This document shows positions 11,922 to 23,681 of a stretch of 64,000 bases of DNA, one piece after another. The notes beneath the pieces are model-generated. The model worked only from the letters and a program-made list of their open reading frames with translations, did no database searches and was not told where the DNA came from. The DNA is taken from the NCBI GenBank assembly GCA_023053545.1, contig JAKZAN010000002.1:11590790-11654789 (forward strand), read 5' to 3'. Both the position numbers and the translations under genes were made by a program. The first letter of the stretch is position 1. Each line of letters opens with the position of its first letter. Source of the DNA: Lepidurus packardi (taxonomy: Eukaryota > Arthropoda > Branchiopoda > Notostraca > Triopsidae).

Positions 11922-12642
11922 ATGAGTGATGACGAACGTGATATAGACATAGAAAGTGACGTAAGTTGACATAATTTGTAGTTTGTTATGTGCATACAAA
12001 ACATGGCAAATATGATTGATAAAACAACAAATGTTGTTTGCCAAGGATTGTAGTTTAATTTCTCTTTATTTTATCTAGGATGATGACCAGCAGTCGTACT
12101 CGCGAAACTCTGGGCAATATCCAAACCAGGTGAACGCAATACATGTAGATGCAGTCACAAGTTTCTAATCTTCCTTTGTTTAGGTGGATAAGAGGGCCCA
12201 CCATAATGCATTAGAAAGAAAACGGCGTGATCATATAAAAGATAGTTTTTCAAGTTTACGAGACTCTGTACCATCTTTACATGGTGAAAAAGCCAGTAGG
12301 GCGCAGATACTAAAAAAAGCGGCGGATTACATCCAATTTATGCGACGCAAGAACGTGGCCCACCAGCAGGACATCGAAGATCTGAAAAAACAGAACGAAA
12401 TCCTCCTTGCTCAAAGTACGCAAATCGTTCCTTTCGGAGTGGGGGCTAAAGCTTGAAACGTTTATATGTTAGTTCGTTCCTTAGAGAAGGCAAAATCCTT
12501 GGGATCTTTTGGCGGAGTTGGGGAGAGCAGCAGTGGATTAGTTACTCCACCGGGCGAACGCGAAGCCGGTCAAGAATCGGATCACTCAGATGATGGTCGC
12601 CCCAAAGGAAAAAGAACCAAGAAAACCAAGTTTTCTGCGTAA
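11922..12642 (+). CDS. MAX: MAX, bHLH-leucine zipper dimerisation partner of Myc/Mad
   Basis: MAX binds E-box DNA as a homodimer or with Myc, Mad/Mnt partners in the nucleus. Exons 11922-11960, 12079-12129, 12184-12415 and 12473-12642 join in phase to 163 aa, close to vertebrate MAX (about 160). The N-terminus [13 protein letters not shown] mirrors the vertebrate acidic start; an upstream in-frame ATG at 11898 would add eight residues. Exon 3 holds the basic region and helix-loop-helix ([40 protein letters not shown]) and the first zipper heptads. Exon 4 continues the zipper as [10 protein letters not shown] and ends with an acidic patch and a lysine-rich tail ([15 protein letters not shown]) resembling the nuclear localisation end of MAX. 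It faces FNTB tail to tail with 267 bp between stop codons. Confidence 0.97.
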
Positions 12643-12909
12643 TTTGTACAAATTCTGCAGCGACGCATATAACCTCCCTTTATGTTCGTAACTATGATTG
12701 ATAAAAACTTATAGAATAGTGCGGTCGAAACGGTTCAAAATTCTTGTGGAAGCCATTCTATCCTCAATAGACCTTTTTTTCCGGTCTTATAAATCAAGCG
12801 TATTTCTTATTACTTCTCACACACTTCCAGAGAAAAAAAAAACTTTTTCTAATCTATCAAAGACGCCACAGAGTTGGCACGAACACAATGACACTTTGCT
12901 TCTCGCCGA

Positions 12910-14626
12910 TTATTTCGCAGATACCGAAAAGCGAATAAAATACTTTTCCGCGTTCGCAAGATTCTCAAATCCAATATTAAACACGGGATGAGTCGGTAGC
13001 TAGGGTCAAAATATTCATTATTTTATTTTCGACTTTCGTTTCGGTACGTACCAATTCATTGCTGGGGTTGCCTTTAACGGTTATCTGACAAGTAGATTCG
13101 TCTGAGAAATGCTGAGCAATGGATAAGCCGCTTAGGCCATAACAAGTGTGATAAAAATCTGGAGGCCTATTGAACATGACAGTTAGACTTACGTTACGCA
13201 AAGAAAGTAAAAGACATACTTTCCGGGTTTGTCTACTAAACCAGCTACAGGAGGGTTCACGTGTTGGCAACACACAAGAAGGTACTGCTGCAAAGCTTCT
13301 TGGTGGAATAGCCAGTAGTTTCCAGTACAACGGTCCCCATGCTTGGCCAGTACTCTCTGAATTAAGGGAATGATTCCTCCTTGCCAGAAGGAGTAACAAC
13401 CATCCACAAGCTTGTTGGTTCTGCCCTGGAACCCACCTTCAAAGCTCATCTGACGACTACACACCCAACGCTAGAGACAAATAAATTAAATAAATCAGAG
13501 AAATGTGAGAAATAATTATAGAGAAATGTCAACATGAATTTAGGATACCACAAGTGCTTTCAGGTCACATAGATGTTCCTTGTTCATTAAGCATAAGGCA
13601 GCAAAGCCGCAAAATGTGTAGCCACCATGTGCTTCCATTCCTGGACAGCCGCCAAAGCCTCCTTCATAGGTCTGACATCTAAGTACAGAAAACGTACGTG
13701 TAACGTAGTAATTCTAATTCTGTAAAGCTATGCTGAAATTCAAACCTGACAACCCAATCTGCCGTATCTTCCAAAATCTTTTTAAGATTTAAGTGAAGAA
13801 TGGAAGCTACCACTGCAGCACAATACGCTCCACGAACATCAACTTCTCCTCCTTCATGCATGGCGAAACCACCGCCAGGAATTCGGCAACGCATTAAAAA
13901 CTCTTCCAAACCAGATCTGAACAACACATTATCTTTAGCACAACTAAAAATAAGAAGGCGAATTATGATGACCTGTTCACGACGCCATAAGCCTCTTGCG
14001 TTCCAACGACTACAAGCGCTGAAACTGCTGCGTAAGTTGGGGCCAAATGCGGAATTTGTCCTGGGCCGCCCCCAAAACCACCCTTGGGATCTTGACATCT
14101 ATAATTTAATACGCATTAGTATAACAAGACGACGAGAGAGGTGGGAAATACAATACCTGGCTAGAAAATTCACGACACCTGACTTGTGCTCTTCAGAAAT
14201 GGGTTCGTTAAGCAATTCCAGGGAATGGAGAATCCAGTAACACAACCAAGGACGACTGGCATCCAAACACTAAAACAAACCAAACATTAACTCTTCCAAG
14301 CTCTGGTATTGTAGTACCTACTTCATGGCCACGAGAAAGGTGCTGCAAACCGTGTTTGAGATACTTGATTATCCCGTGTCTTAACAGAATGGGGCGACCA
14401 TCATACGAAGTCCCTGCCTCTTGGCTTAGCTTGAACTTTTGTTCAACAGAAAGCTCGACTTTATTCTGATGAGAACATAAATTTTTAAGCAAATTTGAGT
14501 AAAATTTTAAATTCAAAATTAGAGCAGAATATATGCCCTTACTTGCTCTTTGCTGCTTATAGTGGGAACGTGTTCGTTGTCTGTGCTTTTAACCGGCACA
14601 AAGGTAAAAGCAAAATTTTCCTCCAT
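12910..14626 (-). CDS. FNTB: Protein farnesyltransferase subunit beta
   Basis: The catalytic beta subunit attaches a farnesyl group to CaaX cysteines of Ras, lamins and others, working in the cytosol with the shared alpha subunit. The first exon is 14626-14543 (28 codons), the second 14465-14322, followed by several short exons and a last exon ending at the stop 12910-12912. Key sequence: FLMRCRIPGGGFAMHEGGEV and DVRGAYCAA, then SRQMSFEGGFQGRTNKLVDG with CYSFW (zinc ligands Asp and Cys in LVDGCYSFW), and DFYHTCYGLSGLSIAQHF (zinc-ligand His). The final exon gives LPTHPVFNIG, as at the human C-terminus, and a short tail. Repeated GGF/FEGG alpha-alpha barrel motifs are visible. The alpha subunit is not in the window. 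3' UTR overlap with MAX is likely. Confidence 0.95.
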
Positions 14627-15313
14627 TTTGCGCTCAGCTTTTTTTAGCCAGATAATTACAACGATTTCATTAAGTCGCGTCTTATTTTCTAGACATGTAG
14701 AGTGGAAATAACACAAAATCTTCGATTGTTAAATGTTTTCAACGACGCGACAATACAAAGAAGGGGCCGGTATAAAATGTCAATCGAAAAAGCCCGTTCA
14801 TTGATTGGTTGACGACAGCGGCTAGATACGGAGGCGTGTCTTTACATCTATGCCAGCGTCTTTGACGGCAACGACTACGAACTATGAGCGTTGCCGTGGC
14901 AACTGGAGTTCAAAATCAAATTCCCAAAAGGCTGTTACGTGTGTTAGTGTTTGGTTTACCATTTTTAAAAGGTGCTCTGCAATTCCAGATTTTCGTCAAA
15001 AATGGAAGAAAGGAGAGAGTCGCGCCGCTTTTCTGTAATTTATCTGTTACTTTCTAAAAAATTTCTATTAAATCTGTTGGTTTAGATTCTTAAACCTTTA
15101 AATAATGACGATGATACCACTAGCAATTTTACGCGAAGGAAGTCGGAATTGAGGAGAGTCAGTTTCTCCACTTTCAAAGAAGTCAAGTAATTAGCGATAG
15201 AATTTTCTTTTTGCCTTTTTTCTTTTTTTATAAAAAAAATTCCACAGGTACTACACCGGTAATTAAAAATTGTCCATTATAGAGAGTTTTGTCCAGTCTC
15301 TACAGTGGAAGAT
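14627..15313. promoter_or_regulatory. Divergent promoter region, FNTB / WKF-like gene
   Basis: This lies between two divergent genes. There is a TATA-like TATAAAAT at about 14771 and, nearby, an inverted CCAAT (ATTGG) at about 14802-14806. A short plus-strand ORF at 14850-15038 resembles nothing known to me. Confidence 0.4.
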
Positions 15314-17814
15314 ATGACCGTCATGCCAGATAGCACCGTCCCTGTCGACTTGTCGAGCAGTAACACAGATTCATCTAAAGGAGATGCCCCTGAAACAAGA
15401 GTTTTACATCGCACTCGGTATGATTAACGTTGTTGCGCTGTTTTCTATACATTTATTCTTTGCGCTCAATTATAACGTGGCTAGAACAGTCCTCACTCCG
15501 ACCTTAGTACCTCTTTACCACTTTTCTGACCATGATCTCGCATTCCTAAGCTAATAGCGTTGGAATGGCCGTATGACCGTACATTCCATCTCGATAATAG
15601 GCTGTTAAACGCTTGCATACCAATACCAGGCTAGATGGGAGGTTACTGTTCATTGCATTGTTACAGTATGTCTCGGGTTCGACCATGTCTTGTCTTTTCT
15701 CTTGCTCAGGCTTCACTGACCTCTCTTTACATTAGCCTGCCTTTTTATCCCAGCTGACTGTGACCTGCCATTATCAAACAAGAATATTCCTTTTAGCGCT
15801 AATGTTGACCAAACGTTAGCGCTATTCCCATGTCGCTGCGTTTTTTTATTGAAGTTTTGTGGAGCAAATTCCGATTTGTAACAATACTTAGTTTAAGACG
15901 TATTTTTTTAGGACAACCTGGTGTGACGAAGAATTCATGGAGCAAACGCTCGTTTCAACGATGCAAGAAACAGATCTGGCTGACAAGGAAAACTTAGTTC
16001 ATCATCACATTGAGAAGATCACTAAGCTTATCGTTTCGGAGTCCACTGACATTGATATGGTAGATTCAACAATCCCAAACGTTACAACTCAAAGTCATCA
16101 CTGCTCTGAAATGGAACTGACCAGAGCGGTATCATTGTGTAATAGCTCTTCATCCCACGCCAATGCGACGTTGACCCTTTCCAATGGATTTGCAGTAATG
16201 AATTCCCTAGCTGGCTTTAATGAGCAGGTTCGTCATCCGAGTACATCAACTAAGAGCAAAGTTATGTCTGAAGAAAGCTGCATGGACAAGGTGCTCGATG
16301 AAAGCGAACCTGACATGGAAATCGAAGATGTTGGAATGGATTTAACAGATCCAGCGCCTCCTCGTATCACCGTAGTGGGAAATACCAATGGAAAAGAACC
16401 TATCACCCAAGTTGCCGTCCATTTTGAAGTAGATGATAAGCCGATTGTTGAACCGAGTGTCCAAAATATTCAACAAATTTCCATGGATTTGACAAGCCAT
16501 CAAAGTGGCAATTTGCTATTGCAAAACTACGAACAAAGCTTTGTTTCTGAAGAATGCGCAGACAATGCAAACCCTCGTGCAAACACAAAACTTATCGTTT
16601 CCACAGAAAAAGCTATAGTACTTCCTCCAACATCTCAGTCCGATTCTACTGATGAATTGAAAGAAACATTAATCCAGAAACCCGAACCGTCATTGGAAGC
16701 CAACAACGCGGAACCTTTATCTACCGGGAACGTTGCAATAGCCCTGGGCCTTGCACAGGCGAATCCAGAGACCTGTTCAACTCCATCACGCAAAAAAAAG
16801 AACAAAAAGAAGAAGAAGAACAAAGCGACTGAGCCTAAAGAACCAGATGTTCTCGTCAAACGGCCAAAGTTGACTTTGACCCAAACGGAAGAGTTAGACA
16901 GTATTGCACCATCTCAAACTGTCTCTAAAGTCCCTACCAGTGTCACTTTGAAAAGAGAACTACCAAAGTCTGTCAGTACTAATTCCTCGGAAGAAAGCGT
17001 TAGCAATTCCAAAATGCCCAAGTTCACTGCTGAAGCTATTCCAATTATAGACAAAGATCCAAACAATAAAAATGCCAGCGAGGAGAAGCCAGCGTATTCA
17101 AATGCGGTGGACAGTCCCACAGAAGAAGCAGAAAGCGAAGAAGAGGAAGAAAAGGAGGAACACATTGAACTCGATGGCATAACCGAATATCTCAAGCAGT
17201 ACAAAGAGTAAGTGCTGAGATTCAGGTTAGTTTCGAATATTCAAATATTGTTCTCTGCCTTCTTTGTTCAGGAAATCGTGGCAATTTAATCGAGAAGGCA
17301 ACATCTTGCAAATTTGGTACGTTATCAATAAAAGCGTTCAGGTGGATGTAACGTTGGGACCAGAGTATATGGAACGTGGCATTAAGAACTGGGCTATTGA
17401 TGAAATTAAGCTTTCTACAGTGCGAGAAAGTAAGACGTGTTGAAAATCATCATTCATTAGGTTAATCTTCCAATTTATCTTCCAACTGTTCAGCCTTGAC
17501 GAATGAAGAAGGTCGTCTAGCCTTAAAGTTGATCGAGAATAACCCTGGAGCTAAGAAAGCTGCTTTGTTACAAATCTGCGATTGCACATCGAAACTGGAC
17601 AGATTGGTTAACCATATGTATAGCTTGATAGATCCCATGAGGGTATTTTTGAACTGTGATTCGCATCGCCTTCGGCGTTTCTGTTATAAGAAATTTTGGA
17701 ACGAGGATCGACACACGTACGCGTTTACATTAGTTATTTACTGGTAGCTAAATGTTTTTGTATTCTCAGGCTTACGATGCAGTTCGCTCACTATTGGACA
17801 GAATCTTTGTTTAA
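15314..17814 (+). CDS. Large acidic protein with WKF-like C-terminal domain (C7orf50-like)
   Basis: Function is not known to me with confidence. Exons 15314-15417, 15912-17207, 17272-17429, 17494-17642 and 17770-17814 join in phase to 583 aa. The large second exon encodes a disordered, Ser/Glu/Asp-rich middle with a basic patch (RKKKNKKKKKNKA) that could be a nuclear or nucleolar signal, then a strongly acidic run before LDGITEYLKQYKE. After that, KSWQFNREGNILQIWYVINK followed by a helical tail resembles the WKF domain of C7orf50-type proteins (a tryptophan, then Q-x-W, about 15 residues apart). Human C7orf50 is about 194 aa, so this protein would be about three times longer. The WKF call is moderate. 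An alternative ending through downstream exons (to 18088) is possible. Confidence 0.65.
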
Positions 17815-19202
17815 CCTCCATATGCGTCTAAGCGACACCTTCCCTGTGACAGCAGTAGAAAGTAGAGTTGAAATTTTACGACAAGGAAGCGTCAAGTAAA
17901 TAAAAAAACTATTCATCATAGGGATTGAACTGAGTATAATTCTGACTGTATTGTTTTGTGCCTTCTAGAAGTAAAGATATTACTCAACTACTACAACTCA
18001 TTTCTACCATCCGGCCAGGAAACCCTTATTTCTGCAATGTTGGGCAGTGCGTAAAAGACTTTTTAGAGTGCTTGCCTAGAGTTGAGTAGAATATAATGCT
18101 ATTGGTAACACCATATGGGCTCAAACGTCTTCTCTGGCGTCGAACCCTGGAATTAACTCGACATGAGCGAAGCCTAACTTACTTAACCTAACCTCATATA
18201 CCTAACCTAAGCTCATTAGAAGCCACATTCAGGAGCACCATGTGTCTACCAAGGTAGCCAGCACTGGTGCGATGTTTGAACCAGGTGAGTACTGTGACCA
18301 TTATGAGTACTGTTGAGTAAGCCATTTCTGGCAGCAATTTTAGTTTGTTAATTAGCACAGGAAAGGAAGGTTTTCCATTCTAATGTCAATAAAGTGAAGT
18401 TAATATTTTCTTGTATGATTTCCTGCCTTTTTACTACTGATGCACTTACGTTTGCGGAATTGGAGGCCATGTTGGTATTTTTGAGTGGAAGAGAGAATTT
18501 CAGTGCCTCTGTATATTGCCATCTGATAGATTTAAATTGAATGGGAACACATTTTGCGTTTGCTTGAAAATTTTCTGATTTATTCTAATGTATACTAGTT
18601 TAAACTTGCCTCCCTATGATCCAGTATATACTAGTTTATACTGGTGTAATGTATAATTAAAAATTAATTTAAACTGGTGCGCTAAATTAGTTAAAATTAG
18701 TTTACTTTAGCTAAACTAAATAAATTAAAAGAAGTCGGAATAGATTAACCAAAACCATACACATCAAAATTCTGTCAACAGGCGAAAAACTACGCCTTAA
18801 AGATAAAAGTAAATAAAAAATCAAAAGTTAGTAAAACTTAAAAGTTTCCGATCCATTTGTCAAATAGGTGTATGCTACGTATTAGCTTATAACATGCGAG
18901 TGTGGCATGTAAATCTCCCTAGCAAAGATTCAAAAAGCGCGCCTATTTTCCCACAACAATGGCGTCGCACCGTCCGTACAGAGAGGGCCTATAGCTATAG
19001 TATATATGGCTCATTGCCCTTGTTCTTGGTTTGCTCGATCCACGCGCGTATCGTGACATTAGAAATAATCGATACTACTTTGGTAATCGGTAATAGTAAT
19101 CCCAACAGGGTTGCTCTCGATAAATAAAATTTGCCGAGTAACAGCATAACAAGGTTTCAGGACTGCTAAGTAGCGAATATTTAAACTAAAACAGAACTTA
19201 CC
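17815..19202. other. Intergenic, WKF-like gene to PSMA3
   Basis: 17776-17895 and 17969-18088 form an open, splice-compatible stretch of unknown status (see findings). Several CCTAA units occur at 18167-18220. An AT-rich repeat stretch lies at 18585-18740. An ORF at 18894-19127 shows no family features. Confidence 0.4.
18585..18740. repeat. AT-rich degenerate repeat (ACTAGTTTAAACTGG-like units)
   Basis: Variants of TATACTAGTTTATACTGGTG and TTAAACTGGTG recur about every 30-50 bp, followed by TTAGTT(A/T)AA units. No ORF or terminal repeats were seen; probably non-coding low-complexity DNA. Confidence 0.5.
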
Positions 19203-20283
<1,081 letters not shown>

Positions 20284-20392
20284 ACAAAGTATCCCGAGTG
20301 GTTTCGATGATTTTTTGCTTCACTGGAGATTCCCAATACATCCGTTTCTTTCATTTCGCACAATATTCTGTCATTATTTTTCCACATCATAT

Positions 20393-21659
20393 TTATTCTG
20401 ATTTAGGATGCACTTGGCGGATATTAATGTTGATACGAGAAGTTTTAAGATACTTTTCCCAAACATGCTGCCCATTTGAGTAGTTGCTATCTAAATGAAC
20501 ATTTAGCCAAGGCCAAGTATAATTAGATTCAACCAATATTCGGGGCACTGCGTGGTAATTTCGTCTACTTTCTCCTTTCATTATCACAATGTCTCCACTT
20601 CTTACGAAAAGTGGATTGGGAACAACGTCTTTCGTGCGCCCGCCAATCAAGAAAATGGCAGACTGACCAAAACTGTAAGTAATTCGTATGATACGGTTTA
20701 TTCGGTAGAAAATCACTAAGATCCTACCTGACTGAAATCAGAGGAGCTGTCATATCTTTCTCCGAATGATCTGTATGACCAGCAAGAGTCGAATCTAAAT
20801 GGTAATAGTTGACAATTGCTGCTTCGGCAGTGAAATTTGGATGTCCGATAACGTCTGCTATACATCGTGAAAGAGACGCAAGTTCTTCAGGAAACGGGTC
20901 TTTGTTACTTTCGGTATAAACCTACAGCTTGAGTTTACCGCAAAATTCGACACTAACGAAATTCCAAAATTCAAACCTACTTTCGTATCCCAATTATGAT
21001 GGTACCCCAAAGTGACCCAACGTAGTTTGTACAAACTCTGGTCTGCTGTTCCTCCACCACTATATAACCCAGACAATAAGCAAACACTTACTAACTTTTT
21101 TGTTTATTTTTACTGAAATCCACTCGATCTCCAAGGCCATTCCTCCAATTCGACGTGCGGATCCAAATTTGACTTGTGAGGCTTTCTGGGGTATTCATTC
21201 AAGGCCCGGTTAATCCAACGACACTGTCCCTCAGAAGTGAAAGGATTTCGAATGAATATCAGGCCTGTGCAACTGAAAGTCAGCTGACAAAGAAGTTACT
21301 GTATGTATCCATCTTTACCAGGTTGCAAATCGAGTGAAAATATTTCCCACAATTTCGGGTCTGTAATACCAAGATCCGATAAGGAAAAGTTTGCATCCAT
21401 TTCACAGTGATTCGGTTTTATGGTTTTTATACCTATACCCTGATGTACTGACTCATTAATGCGACGAACAGTTTAACTATTTGACGCAATTCAAAACTGC
21501 TATTATTAATGCTTTAACAAATACCGTTTGCAGGCCGGGAGATCGGAAGTCCAAAACTTTGCTCATTTCTGGCGAGGGATTTTTACGCTTAAAATACTTG
21601 AAACATTTTTTAAATTCATCGTCCATATCATCAGTGATGGTTCCTTTTCCTACACCCAT
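20393..21659 (-). CDS. ALKBH1: ALKBH1-type Fe(II)/2-oxoglutarate dioxygenase
   Basis: ALKBH1 demethylates or oxidises modified bases in tRNA and possibly DNA, in mitochondria, cytosol and nucleus. Minus-strand exons run from the start ATG (21657-21659, MGVGKGTITDD) to the stop at 20393-20395. Recognised blocks: an N-terminal helix FKKCFKYFKRKNPSPE, FIRNPFTSEGQC, KLRWVTLGYHHNWDTK, then AIVNYYHLDSTLAGHTDHSE, in which HTD is the HxD iron-binding pair, SFGQSAIFLIGG, SGDIVIMKGESR and YLKTSRININIRQV near the C-terminus. A second upstream ATG (about 21727) leads through a possible intron, so the exact N-terminus may differ. The gene ends convergently with PSMA3 and is divergent from UQCC2, with 425 bp between starts. 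Confidence 0.93.
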
Positions 21660-22084
21660 CTGAAAAATATGAAAACTCGTTTACTGACACAAGAAATTCC
21701 TTGTGTACACCTGCCATTTTCATAAATTGAAACTCGCGCTCGCACTTCATGCGCGTTCCTTCGGGAAAACCCTACTCCTTCCCCTGTACAACATTATCTA
21801 AGCCCCTTTACTTACTAAAGAGTACCGCACTTTAAAATGGAGTACTTTTCCAAATGTATACGTTAAATTTATAACTTTCTAGTCCGCGAAGTTTAAACGC
21901 TTTAAATTTAAGAGAGAGTGTTTTTACCATATTTGCGACGAAAAAGGTAGGAGAGTTGCATTGCCGGTCTCCCTAGTCGGGTTTACCGAACAGCAAAACG
22001 TGGATCAATGAATGATTGGTCTACACTTCCGGATTGAAAAGTTGAGTACACACGACTGTAACAAATTTTGTCTTCAGTCAAATA
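21660..22084. promoter_or_regulatory. Divergent promoter region, ALKBH1 / UQCC2
   Basis: 425 bp between two opposing start codons must hold both promoters. No canonical TATA box was identified. Confidence 0.4.
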
Positions 22085-22453
22085 ATGTCTAGCGGTCTAT
22101 ACCGTAATTTTCTAAGACTGCTTGAAAAGTGGCCAATTGATACTACTAAAAAAGGAAGGTAAAGGACAAATAATTTATTAGAATAATGCATAAGCTTCCT
22201 TCTTTTCGTTAGGGACCTCGGTGAACATATTCGACAACAGGTCGCTCTGAATTTCAACCAGGGCGAGCTAAGCAGAGTCGATGAGAAATTGTGGCAGTCT
22301 AACTATGAAGCTTTAAACAAAATTGCCTCCAATCATTACAAGGAACTGTTTCCTCTCCAGAAAGTGGGTACAGCTTCGGGCTTAACGCCGGAACAGTGCA
22401 AGGAAATTATTTCGACCGAATTTCTCCAGCTCTTGCGTGAAGGGAAGTACTAA
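22085..22453 (+). CDS. UQCC2: UQCC2/Mnf1, complex III assembly factor
   Basis: UQCC2 (yeast Cbp6 homolog) works with UQCC1 in the mitochondrial matrix to support cytochrome b translation and stability. Two exons, 22085-22158 and 22213-22453, join in phase to 104 aa. The start MSSGLYRNFLRLLEKWPIDT is followed by TKKGRDLGEHIRQQVALNF, closely matching the family (YRRFLKLxxxWP then RGRDLG). The rest is helical (YEALNKIASNHYKELFP, GLTPEQCKEIISTEFL). It is slightly shorter than the human protein (about 126 aa). METTL15 begins only 32 bp after its stop on the same strand, without a visible AATAAA between them, so the two may share a primary transcript. Confidence 0.92.
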
Positions 22454-22485
22454 CTGTACTCCAAGCTAATTTTCCAGGAAGCATC

Positions 22486-23571
22486 ATGTTTGCTTTTCGG
22501 TGCAGAACGTATGCGGTGGTGAGCAGATCTTACTCAGCCTTAGCTAGTCCCAGTTCTCATGCTAAAGAAACTCTACACAAACCTGTCATGGTCCAGGAAG
22601 TCGTCGACAATCTCCAGCTCAAACCGGGCAATAACATTCTTGATATGACTTTCGGAGCCGGTGGTCATTCCATGCAGATTTTAGCAGCTCACCCTGACAT
22701 GACTGTGTTCGGACTGGATCGCGACCCCACTGCTTACCATTTAGCTCAACAAAGCGCCGAGGCCTGCGCCAATCGACTAGTTCCTATGTTAGGTAAATTT
22801 AGCGAATTGCCACAGCTTTTGGCGTCACACGGGATTAAGGAAAAGTACTTTGATGGAATTCTATTGGATGCCGGTTGCTCTTCAATGCAATTCGATAACA
22901 GCGAACGTGGCTTTTCCATCAGCCGCAACGGTCCCTTGGACATGCGAATGGACGGTAATATAATTCCTGGGCAACCCACCGCAGCTGACGTTTTAGCGCA
23001 TATTGAGGAGGACGCGCTAACTAAGATCCTGAAAACGTACGGAGAAGAAAAGCAAGCCAAAAAAATCGCCCGTGGTATCGTCGAGTCGCGGTACCTCTTC
23101 AAGAAACTACAAACGACAGGTCAATTGGCCGCGTTGATATCTGAAATCCTTGGCCAAGATACAAGGATGGATAAACTTCAGCGACCCAGTCACGTGGCCA
23201 CCAAAACGTTCCAGGCCTTACGGATTTTCATTAACGACGAGATGAATGAACTGAACCAAGGCATGATTTGGGCCCATCGTTTATTAAAAAAGGACGGAAG
23301 AATGGTCACGCTCTCATTTCATTCATTGGAAGACCGTATCATCAAGCGGCACTTTACTGGCGTGGATCTCGATGAAAAAGTCAGCTCAAGTATTAGCCAA
23401 AAGTACAAGAACGCTAGCAACTGGTATCCTAAAGAAACCTTGGACGCCTTTTTTGATCGTAAATGGCAGTTGGTGCACAAACATGTTTTGCTTCCGTCAG
23501 AAAAGGAGGTTAACAGTAATCCACGTAGTCGTTCGGCGAAATTGCGAGTTGCTGTCAAATTAAGGGATTGA
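22486..23571 (+). CDS. METTL15: METTL15, mitochondrial 12S rRNA m4C methyltransferase (RsmH/MraW family)
   Basis: METTL15 methylates a cytosine (m4C) in the small mitoribosomal rRNA and is needed for mitochondrial translation; it is the eukaryotic RsmH. This is a single intronless ORF of 361 aa. The first 20 or so residues (MFAFRCRTYAVVSRSYSALA) look like a mitochondrial targeting peptide. Then HKPVMVQEVVDNL, the SAM-binding loop DMTFGAGGHS, GLDRDP, FDGILLDAGCSSMQFDNSER, RPSHVATKTFQALRIFINDE and SFHSLEDRIIKRHF follow in the order of the family. The C-terminus ends with RSRSAKLRVAVKL, also typical. A splice-acceptor-like TTTTCCAG lies 8 nt before the ATG. It converges on HHAT with 110 bp between stops; ATTAAA at about 23599 may be its poly(A) signal. 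Confidence 0.96.
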   Translation: MFAFRCRTYAVVSRSYSALASPSSHAKETLHKPVMVQEVVDNLQLKPGNNILDMTFGAGGHSMQILAAHPDMTVFGLDRDPTAYHLAQQSAEACANRLVPMLGKFSELPQLLASHGIKEKYFDGILLDAGCSSMQFDNSERGFSISRNGPLDMRMDGNIIPGQPTAADVLAHIEEDALTKILKTYGEEKQAKKIARGIVESRYLFKKLQTTGQLAALISEILGQDTRMDKLQRPSHVATKTFQALRIFINDEMNELNQGMIWAHRLLKKDGRMVTLSFHSLEDRIIKRHFTGVDLDEKVSSSISQKYKNASNWYPKETLDAFFDRKWQLVHKHVLLPSEKEVNSNPRSRSAKLRVAVKLRD

Positions 23572-23681
23572 ACAAGGTATTACAGAATACACTATAGCAT
23601 TAAATATATCAGAAATAGTTACTTCACTTTAGCTACTTACTTAGTTAAAAATAGTTGAAAAGTACTTTTAGTATTCAGCAA

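Noticed and set aside
18160..18220. True telomere or subtelomere
   Set aside because: Only a few degenerate units, inside a gene-dense region.
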